Positions 25,800-35,392 of a stretch of 64,000 nt of DNA are shown here, piece after piece (the stretch's first letter is position 1; each line of letters opens with the position of its first letter). The notes beneath the pieces were generated by a model. It was given only the letters and a program-made list of their open reading frames with translations. It searched no databases and had not been told where the DNA came from. Where the stretch lies: positions 1,116,001 through 1,180,000 of the forward strand of contig NZ_CCDM010000001.1 in the NCBI RefSeq assembly GCF_000750635.1, given 5' to 3'. This stretch comes from Oceanobacillus jeddahensis (GTDB lineage: Bacteria; Bacillota; Bacilli; Bacillales; Amphibacillaceae). Both the position numbers and the translations under genes were made by a program.

Positions 25800-26612
25800 A
25801 TGTCATTATTAGGTAAAGAAATTCGTTTAAAGCGTTTATTGCATGAAGATGGCCGTTTATTAGGAGTAGCTGTGGATCAAGCAACTGCCAGAGGGGTTTT
25901 TGATGAATTGATGCCGATTGAAAGAAAAATCGATGAAATCGCTGCTGCACGTCCAGATGCGATGACAATGCATAAAGGGATTGCGGATACATGTTTTCAT
26001 AAACATGCAGGGAAAACGAGTCTGATATTCAAAGCATCTACTTTTTCTCCATGGCAGCCCAATTCTGACGTACAGGTAGCAAATGTGGAAGAAGCGATAC
26101 GTTTTGGAGCGGATGCCGTATCCATGGGATGTATTGTCGGCGGAGATGATCAGCCAGTGCAGCTGCAGAATCTGGCGACGATAGCTGGGGAAGCCCATAA
26201 AGCGGGATTACCTGTAATTGCTCATATATATCCACGAGGAAATCAAATTCCCAAAACGGAATTAAATGATTGGAGACATGCTGCTTATGCAGTACGTACA
26301 GGCGCCGAAGTTGGAGTGGATATTGTAAAAACAAAATATACCGGCGACCCGGAATCATTCCATAAAGTAGTTTCTTCTACACCTGCCAAAGTGGTTGTTG
26401 CCGGTGGAGATATCGGTAATAATATTGAAGATTATTTTCAAATGGTGCATGACGTGATAGATGCAGGGGGTACGGGAATCACGTTTGGACGTATTGTATG
26501 GAATCGTCCAAATCCAACAGCTGTTGTGAAAGCATTTAAGCATATCATTCATGATAATGGTACAGTAAAAGAAGCAATGGAACTTCATGAACAGCTTCTA
26601 AATGAAAATTAA
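25800..26612 (+). CDS. Class I aldolase of the DhnA/LsrF family
   Basis: TIM-barrel Schiff-base aldolase of 270 aa, like archaeal-type FBP aldolase and LsrF. Features: GVAVDQATARGVF near residue 22, DAVSMGCIVGG near 105, and the lysine-bearing VGVDIVKTKYTGD (K177 or K179). The phosphate-binding end is VVVAGGDIGNN and GGTGITFGRIVWNRPNP. Start ATG 25800 after ACAGGAGTG, 50 bp after the dehydrogenase. In this operon it would cleave the ketose phosphate produced by dehydrogenase and kinase. It could also be a thiolase-like enzyme as in LsrF. Confidence 0.8.
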   Translation: MSLLGKEIRLKRLLHEDGRLLGVAVDQATARGVFDELMPIERKIDEIAAARPDAMTMHKGIADTCFHKHAGKTSLIFKASTFSPWQPNSDVQVANVEEAIRFGADAVSMGCIVGGDDQPVQLQNLATIAGEAHKAGLPVIAHIYPRGNQIPKTELNDWRHAAYAVRTGAEVGVDIVKTKYTGDPESFHKVVSSTPAKVVVAGGDIGNNIEDYFQMVHDVIDAGGTGITFGRIVWNRPNPTAVVKAFKHIIHDNGTVKEAMELHEQLLNEN

Positions 26613-26632
26613 TAATTGAAAAAGGTGATTAT

Positions 26633-28099
26633 ATGTCGCATATCATTGGTGTGGATATTGGTACAAGCTCGATAAAAATAGGGAAGATGGACAAAAATTT
26701 CAACTTGGATACCATGAATAAACAAGCATATTCTTTGGTATATCCTAAAAATGGCTGGATGGAAATAGATGTCCATGAAGTATGGAATAAAACACAACAA
26801 ATGATATATGAGGCTATTCACAATATAAGAATAAATGGTGGAGAAGTGGATGCAATTTCCCTCTCCACTTTTTGCAATTCTTCCGTGTTGATGGATATGC
26901 ATGGGAATGCTTTATCAAATGGAATTATGTATTTGGATAGTCGTAGTAAAGAACAGGCGGAACGAATCTACCATATGATTGGTGAAGAATTACTTTATAA
27001 AATTACTCGAAATAGAGTAGAGCCGGGAATGTATACGGTTACGTCAATATTATGGAAGATGGAAAACCAATTGGATTTATTTCGTCAAACCTATAAATGG
27101 GGAAACTTATCAACATTTATCCATCATAAATTGACGGGGAACTTTGTTATGGATTGGACACAAGCTTCCTACACAGGGATATTTGATGTTTTGCAATATC
27201 AATGGTCTACAGACATCTGTGACAAGCTCGGTATAGACATGTCTATTTTACCGGATGTTGTCAGCCCGTTTGATGATATTGGTGAATTTGAAAAAATTCC
27301 TGTTATTGCTGGGGCAGCAGATACGGCAAGCTCCGGTTTAGCTCTGGATCTGAAACCGGATGAAATGTTTGAATCTGTTGGTACATCCAATGTCTTGACA
27401 GTATGTACAAATCAACCAGAACAATTGGATACCCGTTTTTTAAATCGATGTTTTGTTTGGCCGAATCAATGGCTTTCACATGGGGCCATGTCTACACCTG
27501 GAGCTTCTATTAAATGGTTCAGCCATACGTTCTTAGAAGAAAAAGAAAATGAGAAAACGGATATTCTTGAGTATCTGCCTGAGCAATCAGAAATCGGAGC
27601 AAACGGTGTTTTTTTCTTACCTTATATGCAAGGGGAAAGAAGTCCGATCTGGGATCATAATGCACGAGGGGTATTTGCTGGAATGCATTTACAAACATCA
27701 AAAGCAGATATGCTTCGAGCTATTTTAGAAGGATCTGCGTTTGGTTTAAGACAAATTTATGAAATTATCGAAAGCAGCTATTGTTTACATGCTCAACGTT
27801 TTAGATCAATCGGCGGAGGAGCCAATAATAAAGTGTGGGCGCAAATAAAGGCGAATATACTAAAAACAGAAATAGATATTCAACAAATCGCAGAGACAGG
27901 CGTTTATGGGAGTTGTTTAATTGCAGGAAAAACAATTGGCTATTTTACGAATATGCAGGATATTGCTCCATATATCCAAAATAAAACGATGTATACCGTT
28001 AAACCAGATATGAATACTTTTCAAACCTATGATCGGTATTATAAAAAGTTCATTACACTTTATCCAATGCTTAAAGATTTTTTTCAAGTTGTGGAATAA
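26633..28099 (+). CDS. FGGY-family carbohydrate kinase (gluconokinase/xylulokinase-like)
   Basis: Kinase of 488 aa of the FGGY family: GVDIGTSSIKIGKMD at the N-terminus, ISLSTFCNSSVLMD, and ATP-side motifs GGANNKVWAQIKANILKTEI. Start ATG 26633 after AAAGGTGA. It lies between the aldolase and the hydroxyacid dehydrogenase and would phosphorylate a sugar or sugar acid brought in by the TRAP system. The exact substrate is not readable. The product could be the effector of the RpiR SIS domain. Confidence 0.85.
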   Translation: MSHIIGVDIGTSSIKIGKMDKNFNLDTMNKQAYSLVYPKNGWMEIDVHEVWNKTQQMIYEAIHNIRINGGEVDAISLSTFCNSSVLMDMHGNALSNGIMYLDSRSKEQAERIYHMIGEELLYKITRNRVEPGMYTVTSILWKMENQLDLFRQTYKWGNLSTFIHHKLTGNFVMDWTQASYTGIFDVLQYQWSTDICDKLGIDMSILPDVVSPFDDIGEFEKIPVIAGAADTASSGLALDLKPDEMFESVGTSNVLTVCTNQPEQLDTRFLNRCFVWPNQWLSHGAMSTPGASIKWFSHTFLEEKENEKTDILEYLPEQSEIGANGVFFLPYMQGERSPIWDHNARGVFAGMHLQTSKADMLRAILEGSAFGLRQIYEIIESSYCLHAQRFRSIGGGANNKVWAQIKANILKTEIDIQQIAETGVYGSCLIAGKTIGYFTNMQDIAPYIQNKTMYTVKPDMNTFQTYDRYYKKFITLYPMLKDFFQVVE

Positions 28100-28138
28100 A
28101 AAGATAACACCCGTTTAAAGAAATTGGAGGGATCATAA

Positions 28139-29104
28139 ATGAAACCAAATGTATATATTACAAGGAAACTCCCTGAATCTATTGTAAAGAAGATAGAGGA
28201 AGTATGCCGTGTGAGGATGTGGGAAGAGGAAGGTCAGCCTGTTCCTAGAGAGGTGCTGTTAAGGGAAGCGGAACAAGCAGACGGCCTCTTTTGTTTGTTG
28301 ACAGAAGAAATAGATCAGGAGGTATTGAATGCCGCAAAAAAATTAAAAATCATTGCTAATATGGCTGTAGGCTATAATAATATTGACATAGAAGAAGCTA
28401 CTAAAAAAGGCATTATCGTTACAAATACACCAGATGTATTAACAGAAACAACTGCTGATTTAACGTTTGCTCTATTAATGGCAACTGCCCGAAGAATATT
28501 GGAATCAAATACTTATTTAAAAGAAGGAAAATGGAAAACTTGGTCCCCAATGCAGTTGACCGGGCAGGATATATATGGAGCGAAATTAGGAATCATTGGA
28601 ATGGGACGTATTGGAAAAGCCTTGATAGAGCGAGCAAAAGGATTTAATATGGATGTATCTTATTATAATCGTTCGCGCAAACTGGATGTTGAAAAAGAAT
28701 TTGATATTACCTTCTTAGACAAAGAATCCCTTTTAAAAGAATCCGATTTTGTATGTATTCTTGTTCCTTATAGTCCGGAAGTACACCACTTCATCGGCGA
28801 GAAGGAACTTCAATTAATGAAGGACTCTGCTATTTTGATTAATACAGCAAGAGGAGGTATAGTAGATGAAGAGGCGCTGTTTCATGCCTTAAAAAATAAA
28901 GAGATTTGGGGAGCCGGGCTGGATGTATTTGAGGAGGAGCCTGTTTCATTAGAGAATCAGTTGCTATATCTTCCCAATGTTACTGCTTTACCGCATATTG
29001 GAAGCGCCAGTGAAGCGACCAGATTAGAAATGGCAAATTTAGCAGCGGATAACCTTATCCAAGTTTTAGCAGGAGAAAAAGCAATTACACCAGTGAACGG
29101 TTAA
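28139..29104 (+). CDS. D-glycerate dehydrogenase / glyoxylate-hydroxypyruvate reductase-like
   Basis: D-isomer 2-hydroxyacid dehydrogenase of 321 aa. Catalytic domain residues and NAD-binding motif [15 protein letters not shown] (about residues 148-165), [15 protein letters not shown] with catalytic Arg, GLDVFEEEP with Glu, and LPHIGSAS with the catalytic His. It reduces glyoxylate or hydroxypyruvate, or oxidises D-glycerate. SD TTGGAGGGAT. Its presence suggests that a C2 or C3 oxo acid arises from the pathway. Confidence 0.87.
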   Translation: MKPNVYITRKLPESIVKKIEEVCRVRMWEEEGQPVPREVLLREAEQADGLFCLLTEEIDQEVLNAAKKLKIIANMAVGYNNIDIEEATKKGIIVTNTPDVLTETTADLTFALLMATARRILESNTYLKEGKWKTWSPMQLTGQDIYGAKLGIIGMGRIGKALIERAKGFNMDVSYYNRSRKLDVEKEFDITFLDKESLLKESDFVCILVPYSPEVHHFIGEKELQLMKDSAILINTARGGIVDEEALFHALKNKEIWGAGLDVFEEEPVSLENQLLYLPNVTALPHIGSASEATRLEMANLAADNLIQVLAGEKAITPVNG

Positions 29105-29126
29105 ATTTTCCTCAGGAGGCAGAAAA

Positions 29127-30074
29127 ATGAAATGTGGTCCGAAATTAAAGTTGTTTACATTGAATTCCCATTATTCTTTGGCTAAAGAGATATCCGATAT
29201 TTTAAATGTCCCTTTAGGAGCGAGCTCCGTAAAACGCTTTAGTGATGGTGAAATTCAAATCAATATTGAAGAAAGTGTTAGAGGCTGTGAAGTATATCTT
29301 ATCCAATCTACCTCTGAACCAGCAAATGAGCATTTAATGGAATTATTAATTATGATTGACGCAATGAAAAGAGCGTCGGCTGAAACCATTAATGTCATCA
29401 TGCCGTACTATGGTTATGCGAGGCAGGATCGGAAGGCACGTGCCCGGGAACCGATTACGGCGAAATTAGTTGCTGATTTAATCGAAAGAGCTGGGGCTAC
29501 CAGATTAATTACATTAGATCTTCATGCACGGCAAATACAAGGTTTCTTTGATATACCCGTGGACCAACTTATGGGGGTACCAGTATTAGCAGAGTATTTT
29601 AAAAAGAAATTACCAACGGAAGAGATTGTCGTTGTTGCGCCAGATAATGGCGGGGTAGGCCGTGCCAGAAAAATGGCAACCATATTGGACACACCTATTG
29701 CACTTATTGATAAACGACGGCCGGAACCAAATGTAGCGCAAGTTATGAATATTATTGGTGACGTATCCGGGAAAAAGGTTATTATTATCGATGATTTAAT
29801 TGATACGGCTGGAACCCTTACATCGGCTGCGGAGGCATTGATCGACAGAGGAGCAGAAGAAATTTATGCTTGCTGTACGCACCCTGTCTTGTCAGGGAAG
29901 GCGATTGAAAGAATTGAATCCTCAGTCATTAAGGAACTCGTGATTACCAATTCGATTTACTTACCAGAGGAAAAGAAGATAAATAAAATTACATCTCTGA
30001 CCATCGCACCATTATTAGCGGATACTGTTTTAAGAGTGCATAATAATGCCTCTGTTAGTGTGTTGTTTGATTAA
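29127..30074 (+). CDS. prs: Ribose-phosphate pyrophosphokinase (PRPP synthetase), operon paralogue
   Basis: Full-length PRPP synthetase of 315 aa: [17 protein letters not shown], catalytic flexible loop [45 protein letters not shown] and the PRPP-binding loop [14 protein letters not shown]. It makes PRPP from ribose-5-phosphate and ATP. The housekeeping copy in Bacilli lies beside glmU, which is absent here, so this is probably a second, catabolic copy in the TRAP operon (SD CAGGAGG, 22 bp after the reductase). The role in sugar catabolism is unexplained. A terminator follows. Confidence 0.92.
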   Translation: MKCGPKLKLFTLNSHYSLAKEISDILNVPLGASSVKRFSDGEIQINIEESVRGCEVYLIQSTSEPANEHLMELLIMIDAMKRASAETINVIMPYYGYARQDRKARAREPITAKLVADLIERAGATRLITLDLHARQIQGFFDIPVDQLMGVPVLAEYFKKKLPTEEIVVVAPDNGGVGRARKMATILDTPIALIDKRRPEPNVAQVMNIIGDVSGKKVIIIDDLIDTAGTLTSAAEALIDRGAEEIYACCTHPVLSGKAIERIESSVIKELVITNSIYLPEEKKINKITSLTIAPLLADTVLRVHNNASVSVLFD

Positions 30075-30111
30075 TATGTAAAGTGGTAAGAAGAGCTATG
30101 TTGCTTATGAT

Positions 30112-30147
30112 AAAATCTGTCCGTGTGTTAGCGGGCAGATTTTTTTC
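30112..30147 (+). terminator. Terminator of the TRAP/aldolase/prs operon
   Basis: Stem AAATCTGTCCG / CGGGCAGATTT with a 9-nt loop, then a run of T. Classical Rho-independent terminator. Confidence 0.85.
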
Positions 30148-30574
30148 ATTCGGGTACTACTAATAATCCCCTGAAAAAACCAGAAAATGCCAGAATCATC
30201 TGTCCGGGACTTACTTCCGTCCCTCTTGTCCGATCATTTTTTCTTCTTCCATATGATTATGCTGTATCCCTTTTTCACAGTAATAAAATGAAGAAGGAAG
30301 GTTTATTTAAATAAAGATACTTTGTCAGATAGACAATGTATTAATAAGGTACATTTATGACAAAATAAACCCTGTCATAGAAAATGGTTTATTAGAGAAA
30401 TCAAACGGGAATGCTGAATAAAAGAATGAGACACGTTTATGCATTAAACCGTTTTCATTGGATAGCTGTCCTTTTTATAGAGAACCAGTAAAACAGTCTA
30501 TTTTAAATTACTTTCCAAAACGTTATAGAGCAATATCGTAAAAGATCTGTATCTGATCCAGGGAGGTTTATACC
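30148..30574. other. Gene-free stretch before the DUF2243 gene
   Basis: About 430 bp of AT-rich DNA. No coding frame with an SD, RNA gene or repeat is visible. It must hold the promoter of the DUF2243/ctaG pair; the only regular structure noted is the short repeat GTTTATGCATTAAAC near 30437. Confidence 0.45.
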
Positions 30575-31060
30575 ATGAAAAAAGAACTCACTCAAGAACA
30601 GTTGGCCTATTCAGGTCGAAATTTTTTATCTGGTTTTTTATTTGGGCTTGGGATGGTTGCTTTTATTGACGAGTTTGTTTTCCATCAATTGCTTCAATGG
30701 CACCACTTTTATGATCGTTCTACAACCCAAATTGGTTTGATTTCCGATGGTCTCTTTCATGCTTTTAGTTGGTTTGCTACTGTTGGGGCACTGTTTATGC
30801 TGGCAGATTTAAGACGTCGTAAGGCATGGTGGAAAAAGCGATGGTTAGGCGGCACAATGCTGGGGGCAGGTATATTTAATTTATATGACGGTCTTATTCA
30901 ACACAAATTAATGCAACTTCATCAGATTCGCTATGGTGTTGACCTTCTTCCTTATGATTTAACGTGGAATATTCTGGCAGGGGGAATTGTGATTGCTGGA
31001 GGAATGGTCCTTTATCAAACGCAAAAACAAATCAAGCTTCAAAGGGGCGAGCTGGGATGA
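30575..31060 (+). CDS. DUF2243 membrane protein
   Basis: Membrane protein of 161 aa with four hydrophobic segments and the DUF2243 features GFLFGLGMVAFIDEFVFHQLLQWHHFYD near the N-terminus and LYDGLIQHKLMQLHQIRYG in the third segment. Conserved His and Asp residues in the membrane are suggestive of metal or haem contact but the function is unknown. It overlaps the ctaG start (ATGA), so the two are translationally coupled. This pair is common in Bacillaceae. Confidence 0.85.
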   Translation: MKKELTQEQLAYSGRNFLSGFLFGLGMVAFIDEFVFHQLLQWHHFYDRSTTQIGLISDGLFHAFSWFATVGALFMLADLRRRKAWWKKRWLGGTMLGAGIFNLYDGLIQHKLMQLHQIRYGVDLLPYDLTWNILAGGIVIAGGMVLYQTQKQIKLQRGELG

Positions 31061-31959
31061 CGGATCATGAAAATGCGCAGCATGCTGCTCATTCTATGGA
31101 TTTTATTACACAATTCCTATTAAGCGTCCCTTTTTTAATTGGGATGCTACTCTATTTATTAGCTTTTCTCTTTTCAAAACAAAAGAATCGACCTTGGCCG
31201 AAGTATCGAACGGCTTTATGGATGACGGGAAGTGTCTTATGCCTTATTACTGTTGCGGGACCAATGGCATCTGCTGCTCATCAGAATTTTACAATCCATA
31301 TGCTTGGTCACTTGTTATTAGGTATGCTCGGTCCGTTATTAATGGCGCTGGCTGCACCGGTGACGCTGCTTTTACAGTCACTGCCAACACGTTATGCTAA
31401 AAAAGTAACTATTATTTTAAGAAGTCCGTTTTTTCATTTCCTTTCCAATCCAGTTGTTCCTGCCGTATTAAATATAGGTGGACTTTGGGTGCTTTATACG
31501 ACTGGTTTGTACAGTATGATGGAAACAGTGATTTTGGTTCATGTGCTTGTCCATTTACATGTTTTTTTAGCAGGATACTTTTTTGCGGCGACGCTGTTAT
31601 ATATCGATCCAATCCCTTATCGATCTAGTTACCTTTATCGTTCTTTGGTATTGATCACTGCTTTGGCAGGACATAAAATTCTTTCTAAAGTAATTTACGC
31701 CTTTCCTCCTGAAGGGGTCCCTAGAGCGGAAGCCGAAACCGGAGGCATGTTGATGTATTATGGCGGAGATGCAGTTGATATAATAATTATCATTATATTA
31801 TGTTATCAATGGTATCAGTCATCTGGTCGGAAGGTTGATTCGAGAAGGTCTATGCCCACTTACTTATCGTTAATAACAAAGAGTATCATAATATTCAAGT
31901 TCTCTTTTCATTTATTTTATGTTTATATCTACCACTCAACGGTAAAACAATTAATATAA
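31057..31959 (+). CDS. ctaG: Cytochrome c oxidase assembly protein, CtaG (caa3-CtaG) family
   Basis: Polytopic membrane protein of 300 aa from ATG 31057, overlapping the DUF2243 stop. It shows the CtaG pattern: HMLGHLLLGMLGPLLMALAAPVTLLLQ, the SNPVVPAVLNIGGLWVLYTTGLY segment, LVHLHVFLAGYFFAATLLYIDP and a C-terminal segment GGMLMYYGGDAVDIIII. The family serves copper delivery to or assembly of caa3 oxidase. The last 45 residues are an AT-rich tail not typical of the family. An in-frame ATG at 30964 inside the previous gene is not a start. Confidence 0.82.
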   Translation: MTDHENAQHAAHSMDFITQFLLSVPFLIGMLLYLLAFLFSKQKNRPWPKYRTALWMTGSVLCLITVAGPMASAAHQNFTIHMLGHLLLGMLGPLLMALAAPVTLLLQSLPTRYAKKVTIILRSPFFHFLSNPVVPAVLNIGGLWVLYTTGLYSMMETVILVHVLVHLHVFLAGYFFAATLLYIDPIPYRSSYLYRSLVLITALAGHKILSKVIYAFPPEGVPRAEAETGGMLMYYGGDAVDIIIIIILCYQWYQSSGRKVDSRRSMPTYLSLITKSIIIFKFSFHLFYVYIYHSTVKQLI

Positions 31960-31996
31960 AGAAATATTTTAATTATATAGAGGGAGGTTGATCAAC

Positions 31997-32197
31997 ATGA
32001 GTGATGGATTTAAAGATAAAATGAAAGGTGCAAGTGACAAAGTAAAAGGTGAAGCAAAAGAGGCGCTTGGTAAAGTAACAGATGATAAGAAAAAACAAGC
32101 AGAGGGAAAAGCTGATAAAGCTAAAGGCGCAGCAAAAGACACAAAAGGTGATGTGAAGGATGCGCTAAATAACTCTGATGAACAAAGAGATAGATAG
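31997..32197 (+). CDS. CsbD-family stress protein
   Basis: Very hydrophilic, Lys/Ala/Asp-rich protein of 66 aa: SDGFKDKMKGASDKVKGEAKEALGKVT matches the CsbD repeat pattern. In B. subtilis the family is part of the general stress (SigB) regulon; no clear SigB promoter was identified here. Start ATG 31997, 9 bp after GAGGGAGG; TTG 31988 abuts the SD. Monocistronic, followed by a terminator. Confidence 0.88.
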   Translation: MSDGFKDKMKGASDKVKGEAKEALGKVTDDKKKQAEGKADKAKGAAKDTKGDVKDALNNSDEQRDR

Positions 32198-32221
32198 AAT
32201 ACACTTCGACTTTATTTACGA

Positions 32222-32285
32222 TGCTCCCGCTATAATGGAAAGACCTATAAAAAAGCTCCCTCCATTACAGCGGGAGCTTTTATTA
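32222..32285 (+). terminator. Terminator with competing upstream arm
   Basis: Hairpin AAAAGCTCCC / GGGAGCTTTT at 32251-32282 followed by T. An additional upstream arm GCTCCCGCTATAATGGA (32223-32239) can pair instead with TCCATTACAGCGGGAGC (32261-32277, one mismatch), giving two exclusive folds. The rest of the gap to 32505 has no gene. Confidence 0.75.
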
Positions 32286-32505
32286 TGTCTAAAAAAGCGA
32301 AAATATGGGCCAATTATTTTTTATAAAATGAAGAAGAAATGTTGAAACACCATGTCCAACTGCTTCGGAAGCGCACCTCACTACCTCCGCCCATTTTTAC
32401 AAACTTCTATGTGGTTTATTTGGTCTTACCGTTATAATGGGTTCTTACTATAATAAAAATAGAGGCACATACTAATTCTAAGAGATAGATTGGAGGTGTC
32501 GAATA

Positions 32506-34626
32506 ATGGATCAGCGTAGTATGGCCGTTTTAAATCAATTGTTAAAACAGGATAGATATATTTCTATTCAAGAACTTGCAGTGATGTTAAATGTTTCACG
32601 GCGCACGATTTATAGTGATCTTGTTAAAATCAATGAATGGTTAGGTGAAAATCATCTGGAAATGCTTAAGCAAGTGAGAGGACAAGGTTTGTATATAGAA
32701 AATGAAGTGAAAAAAGAAATTCTGGCTAATTATTCTATATCTGACGTAATGTATTATGACTTCTCTGCTGAAGAGAGGCGGGCATGGATTTATCTTCACC
32801 TTATTGGAGGAGATAGAGGATATTTTTTAGAGGATATTCGTGAACTTTTCCAAGTGAGTAGGAATACAGCGTTAGAGGATATAAAAAAATTAAAGAATAA
32901 ACTAAAGGCCTATCAGCTAAATTTGTATTCGCAACGTTTGATTGGATATGTTATTGAAGGGGATGAAAACGATATTAGAAGGGGGCTGATTCATTATTTA
33001 TCGATAGTTATACCAAAAGAGGGATGGTATAACTTTCTGGCTAATTTATCTAATGCTTCGATAAGCAATAGCAATCAGGCGTACCAGCCATACTCCATTT
33101 TCAGTCTTTCGAGGATGGATCTATTAAACCAGTTGTTACATGAATATGAAGACGAATTTATGGTTGAGCTTACTGATGATGTATTAGCGAATCTTGTTGT
33201 CTGGTTCCATTTTTTCCTGAAGCGAATGGATAGAGGTGCATTTGTTGAGGTAGATGTCATTGAGAAAGAGGTTATCCAAACAACAGATGAATACAGAGGA
33301 GTAAGTGCTTTATGTGATGAATTATCAGAAGCCTTAAAGATGAAAATCCCTTTAAATGAACGGTTTTATTTTTCGAAATACCTTCTCGGTGCCAAAGTGA
33401 ATTACAATTTCAAACCAAAGATTCAAAGCGAAGAAATGAAGGTATTACTTCAAGTGGTAAAACGGATGGTTTATGATTTTCAGTTATATGCTGCAATTGA
33501 GTTTCGTGATTCTGAACAAATGATTCAAAATTTACTTCTACATGTGAAGCCTGCTTATTATCGCATGAAATATGGAATTGAAATTGAAAATTCCTTACGA
33601 GATTCCATTAGGCAGAATTATCCTGAAATTTTTCATTTGACGAAAAAAGTAGTGCATCACTTTGAAAATGTAATCGGGCAACCAATCAATGAAAATGAAA
33701 TAGCTTTTATTGCAATGCACTTTGGAGGATGGCTACGCAAGGAAGGAGTTCGGTTGGAAAAAACACGGACGAAAATGCTGATTGTTTGTACGAATGGGCT
33801 GGGAACATCCAAGTTGCTGGAAAGTCAGCTTGAAGGATTGTTTTCTGATATTGAGATAACAGGTGTAGCATCTTTAAGAGAATATGAAAGAATCAATTTG
33901 GATGTTGATTTTATTGTTTCAACTATTGCTCTTCCTGACCGAGGCGTACCCGTCTTTGTAGTTAATCCTGTCTTAAACAATAAGGAAAAAGAGCAGCTAT
34001 TAAAAAAAGTGAATGGATTGTTCAGATATTCACAGGTGAATCAGGTTTACTCTGTAGAGACGATTATGGATATTGTGCGAAAGTATGCCGTTATTGAACA
34101 TAATGAATTACTTTCTGAAGAGATTCGAAGCTATCTTCATACACCACTTCATTTTAGAAATGAAACAGATAAACCTACTTTAAAGGAACTTTTACCTTTT
34201 GAACGAATTGTATTGGAAAAAAAGACAGATGGATGGAAAGAGGCAATAAAAATTGCTTCTCAACCATTACTAGAGGGAGGATACATCACAGAAAATTATC
34301 TATATAAAATGATTGAAAATGTGCATCAATCAGGTCCGTATATTGTGATATCTGATCAATTTGCGCTTCCTCATGCAAACCCTGACGACGGTGTAATTAC
34401 AACAGGAATGAGTATGCTTCATTTAGAAGAACCAGTGGATATATTAGGGAAACCGGCAACAATTATCGTAATATTGGCTTCCGGAAATAATGAACAACAT
34501 CTAAAAGCTTTATCACAGTTAACAAAATTATTTTCTAATAAAGAGGTAAAGAGAGAAATTATAGCAACTAGAGATAAGCAAGCTATCATGAAATGGATAC
34601 AATTTTATTCAAAAGAAGCCAATTAG
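32506..34626 (+). CDS. PRD-containing transcriptional activator with EIIB- and EIIA-like domains (MtlR/LicR type)
   Basis: Regulator of 706 aa. Order: HTH_11 (residues 8-55, ISIQELAVMLNVSRRTIYSDLVKI), second HTH, PRD1 (about 190-290), PRD2 (about 300-405), EIIB-like domain (LIVCTNGLGTSKLLESQLEG near 425, with Cys) and EIIA domain (QFALPHANPDDG, phospho-His, near residue 625). PTS components phosphorylate the PRD/EII domains to couple activity to sugar flux. It directly precedes the ascorbate-type EIIA, EIIB and EIIC and probably activates that operon. SD TGGAGGTG. Confidence 0.9.
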   Translation: MDQRSMAVLNQLLKQDRYISIQELAVMLNVSRRTIYSDLVKINEWLGENHLEMLKQVRGQGLYIENEVKKEILANYSISDVMYYDFSAEERRAWIYLHLIGGDRGYFLEDIRELFQVSRNTALEDIKKLKNKLKAYQLNLYSQRLIGYVIEGDENDIRRGLIHYLSIVIPKEGWYNFLANLSNASISNSNQAYQPYSIFSLSRMDLLNQLLHEYEDEFMVELTDDVLANLVVWFHFFLKRMDRGAFVEVDVIEKEVIQTTDEYRGVSALCDELSEALKMKIPLNERFYFSKYLLGAKVNYNFKPKIQSEEMKVLLQVVKRMVYDFQLYAAIEFRDSEQMIQNLLLHVKPAYYRMKYGIEIENSLRDSIRQNYPEIFHLTKKVVHHFENVIGQPINENEIAFIAMHFGGWLRKEGVRLEKTRTKMLIVCTNGLGTSKLLESQLEGLFSDIEITGVASLREYERINLDVDFIVSTIALPDRGVPVFVVNPVLNNKEKEQLLKKVNGLFRYSQVNQVYSVETIMDIVRKYAVIEHNELLSEEIRSYLHTPLHFRNETDKPTLKELLPFERIVLEKKTDGWKEAIKIASQPLLEGGYITENYLYKMIENVHQSGPYIVISDQFALPHANPDDGVITTGMSMLHLEEPVDILGKPATIIVILASGNNEQHLKALSQLTKLFSNKEVKREIIATRDKQAIMKWIQFYSKEAN

Positions 34627-34653
34627 CAGTAAAGGGGCAGGTGATTGATAGAT

Positions 34654-35094
34654 ATGAGGTTTTTAGAAGAGAGTATCGTAAAGATTGGTGTAGAAGTTAC
34701 GAATGCCTATGAAGCAATTGAAGCTGCAGGTAACCTCTTAGTAGAGGATGAGCTGATAGAAGAATCTTATATTGAAGCGATGAAAAATGCGTATAAAGAA
34801 AATGGGCCTTATTTTGTTTTGGCACCACATATTGCTATTCCACACGCGAGGCCAGAAGATGGTGTGAAAGAGCCATCTGTCTCTTTAGTTCAATTAAAGA
34901 ACCCGGTTGAATTTGGCCACTCTGCGAATGATCCGGTCCGACTTGTGTTCGGTTTAGGAGCATCGTCGAGTGATGAGCATTTAACGTTACTTCGAAAGCT
35001 TACACTACTTCTTAATGATGCTGTGAATGTAGATAAATTAACGAGAGCAACAACGTATGAAGAAGTAAAAAAAATAGTAGAAATGGAGAGATGA
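34654..35094 (+). CDS. ulaC: PTS EIIA, ascorbate (Ula/Sga) type
   Basis: Soluble PTS EIIA of the fructose/mannitol superfamily, 146 aa. The phospho-His lies in APHIAIPHARPEDG (about residue 66). LVFGLGASSSDEHLTLLRKLTLLL is the usual following helix. Start ATG 34654; TTG 34645 is possible. It passes phosphate from HPr to the EIIB encoded next. The gene name is by family, not substrate. Confidence 0.85.
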   Translation: MRFLEESIVKIGVEVTNAYEAIEAAGNLLVEDELIEESYIEAMKNAYKENGPYFVLAPHIAIPHARPEDGVKEPSVSLVQLKNPVEFGHSANDPVRLVFGLGASSSDEHLTLLRKLTLLLNDAVNVDKLTRATTYEEVKKIVEMER

Positions 35095-35097
35095 ATA

Positions 35098-35370
35098 ATG
35101 ATAAAAGTATTGGCAGTTTGCGGATTGGGACAGGGAACAAGTTTGATTTTAAAAATGAATGTAGAACAGGCATTGGCGGATAAAGGAATTAATGCTGATG
35201 TGGAACACACGGATGTTTCTTCTGCTACCAATATAGAGGCAGATTACATCATTACAGGTAATGAGTTAGCAGAAAGTCTAGCTGATCATAAAGCGGAGAT
35301 TATTATCGTTAATAACTATTTTGATATGGAGGAAATCAATAAAGCGATTGATGAGAACCTCGCGAACTAA
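35098..35370 (+). CDS. ulaB: PTS EIIB, ascorbate (Ula/Sga) type
   Basis: PTS lactose/ascorbate-type EIIB of 90 aa with the phospho-cysteine P-loop LAVCGLGQGTSLILKM (Cys8). It starts 3 bp after EIIA. Confidence 0.88.
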   Translation: MIKVLAVCGLGQGTSLILKMNVEQALADKGINADVEHTDVSSATNIEADYIITGNELAESLADHKAEIIIVNNYFDMEEINKAIDENLAN

Positions 35371-35392
35371 CTAAAAAGAGGAGGGTACTACA

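Noticed and set aside
30437-30452. GTTTATGCATTAAAC as a SigB promoter or operator
   Set aside because: Only a short AT-rich palindrome without a matching -10 (GGGTAT) at the right distance; not enough to call.
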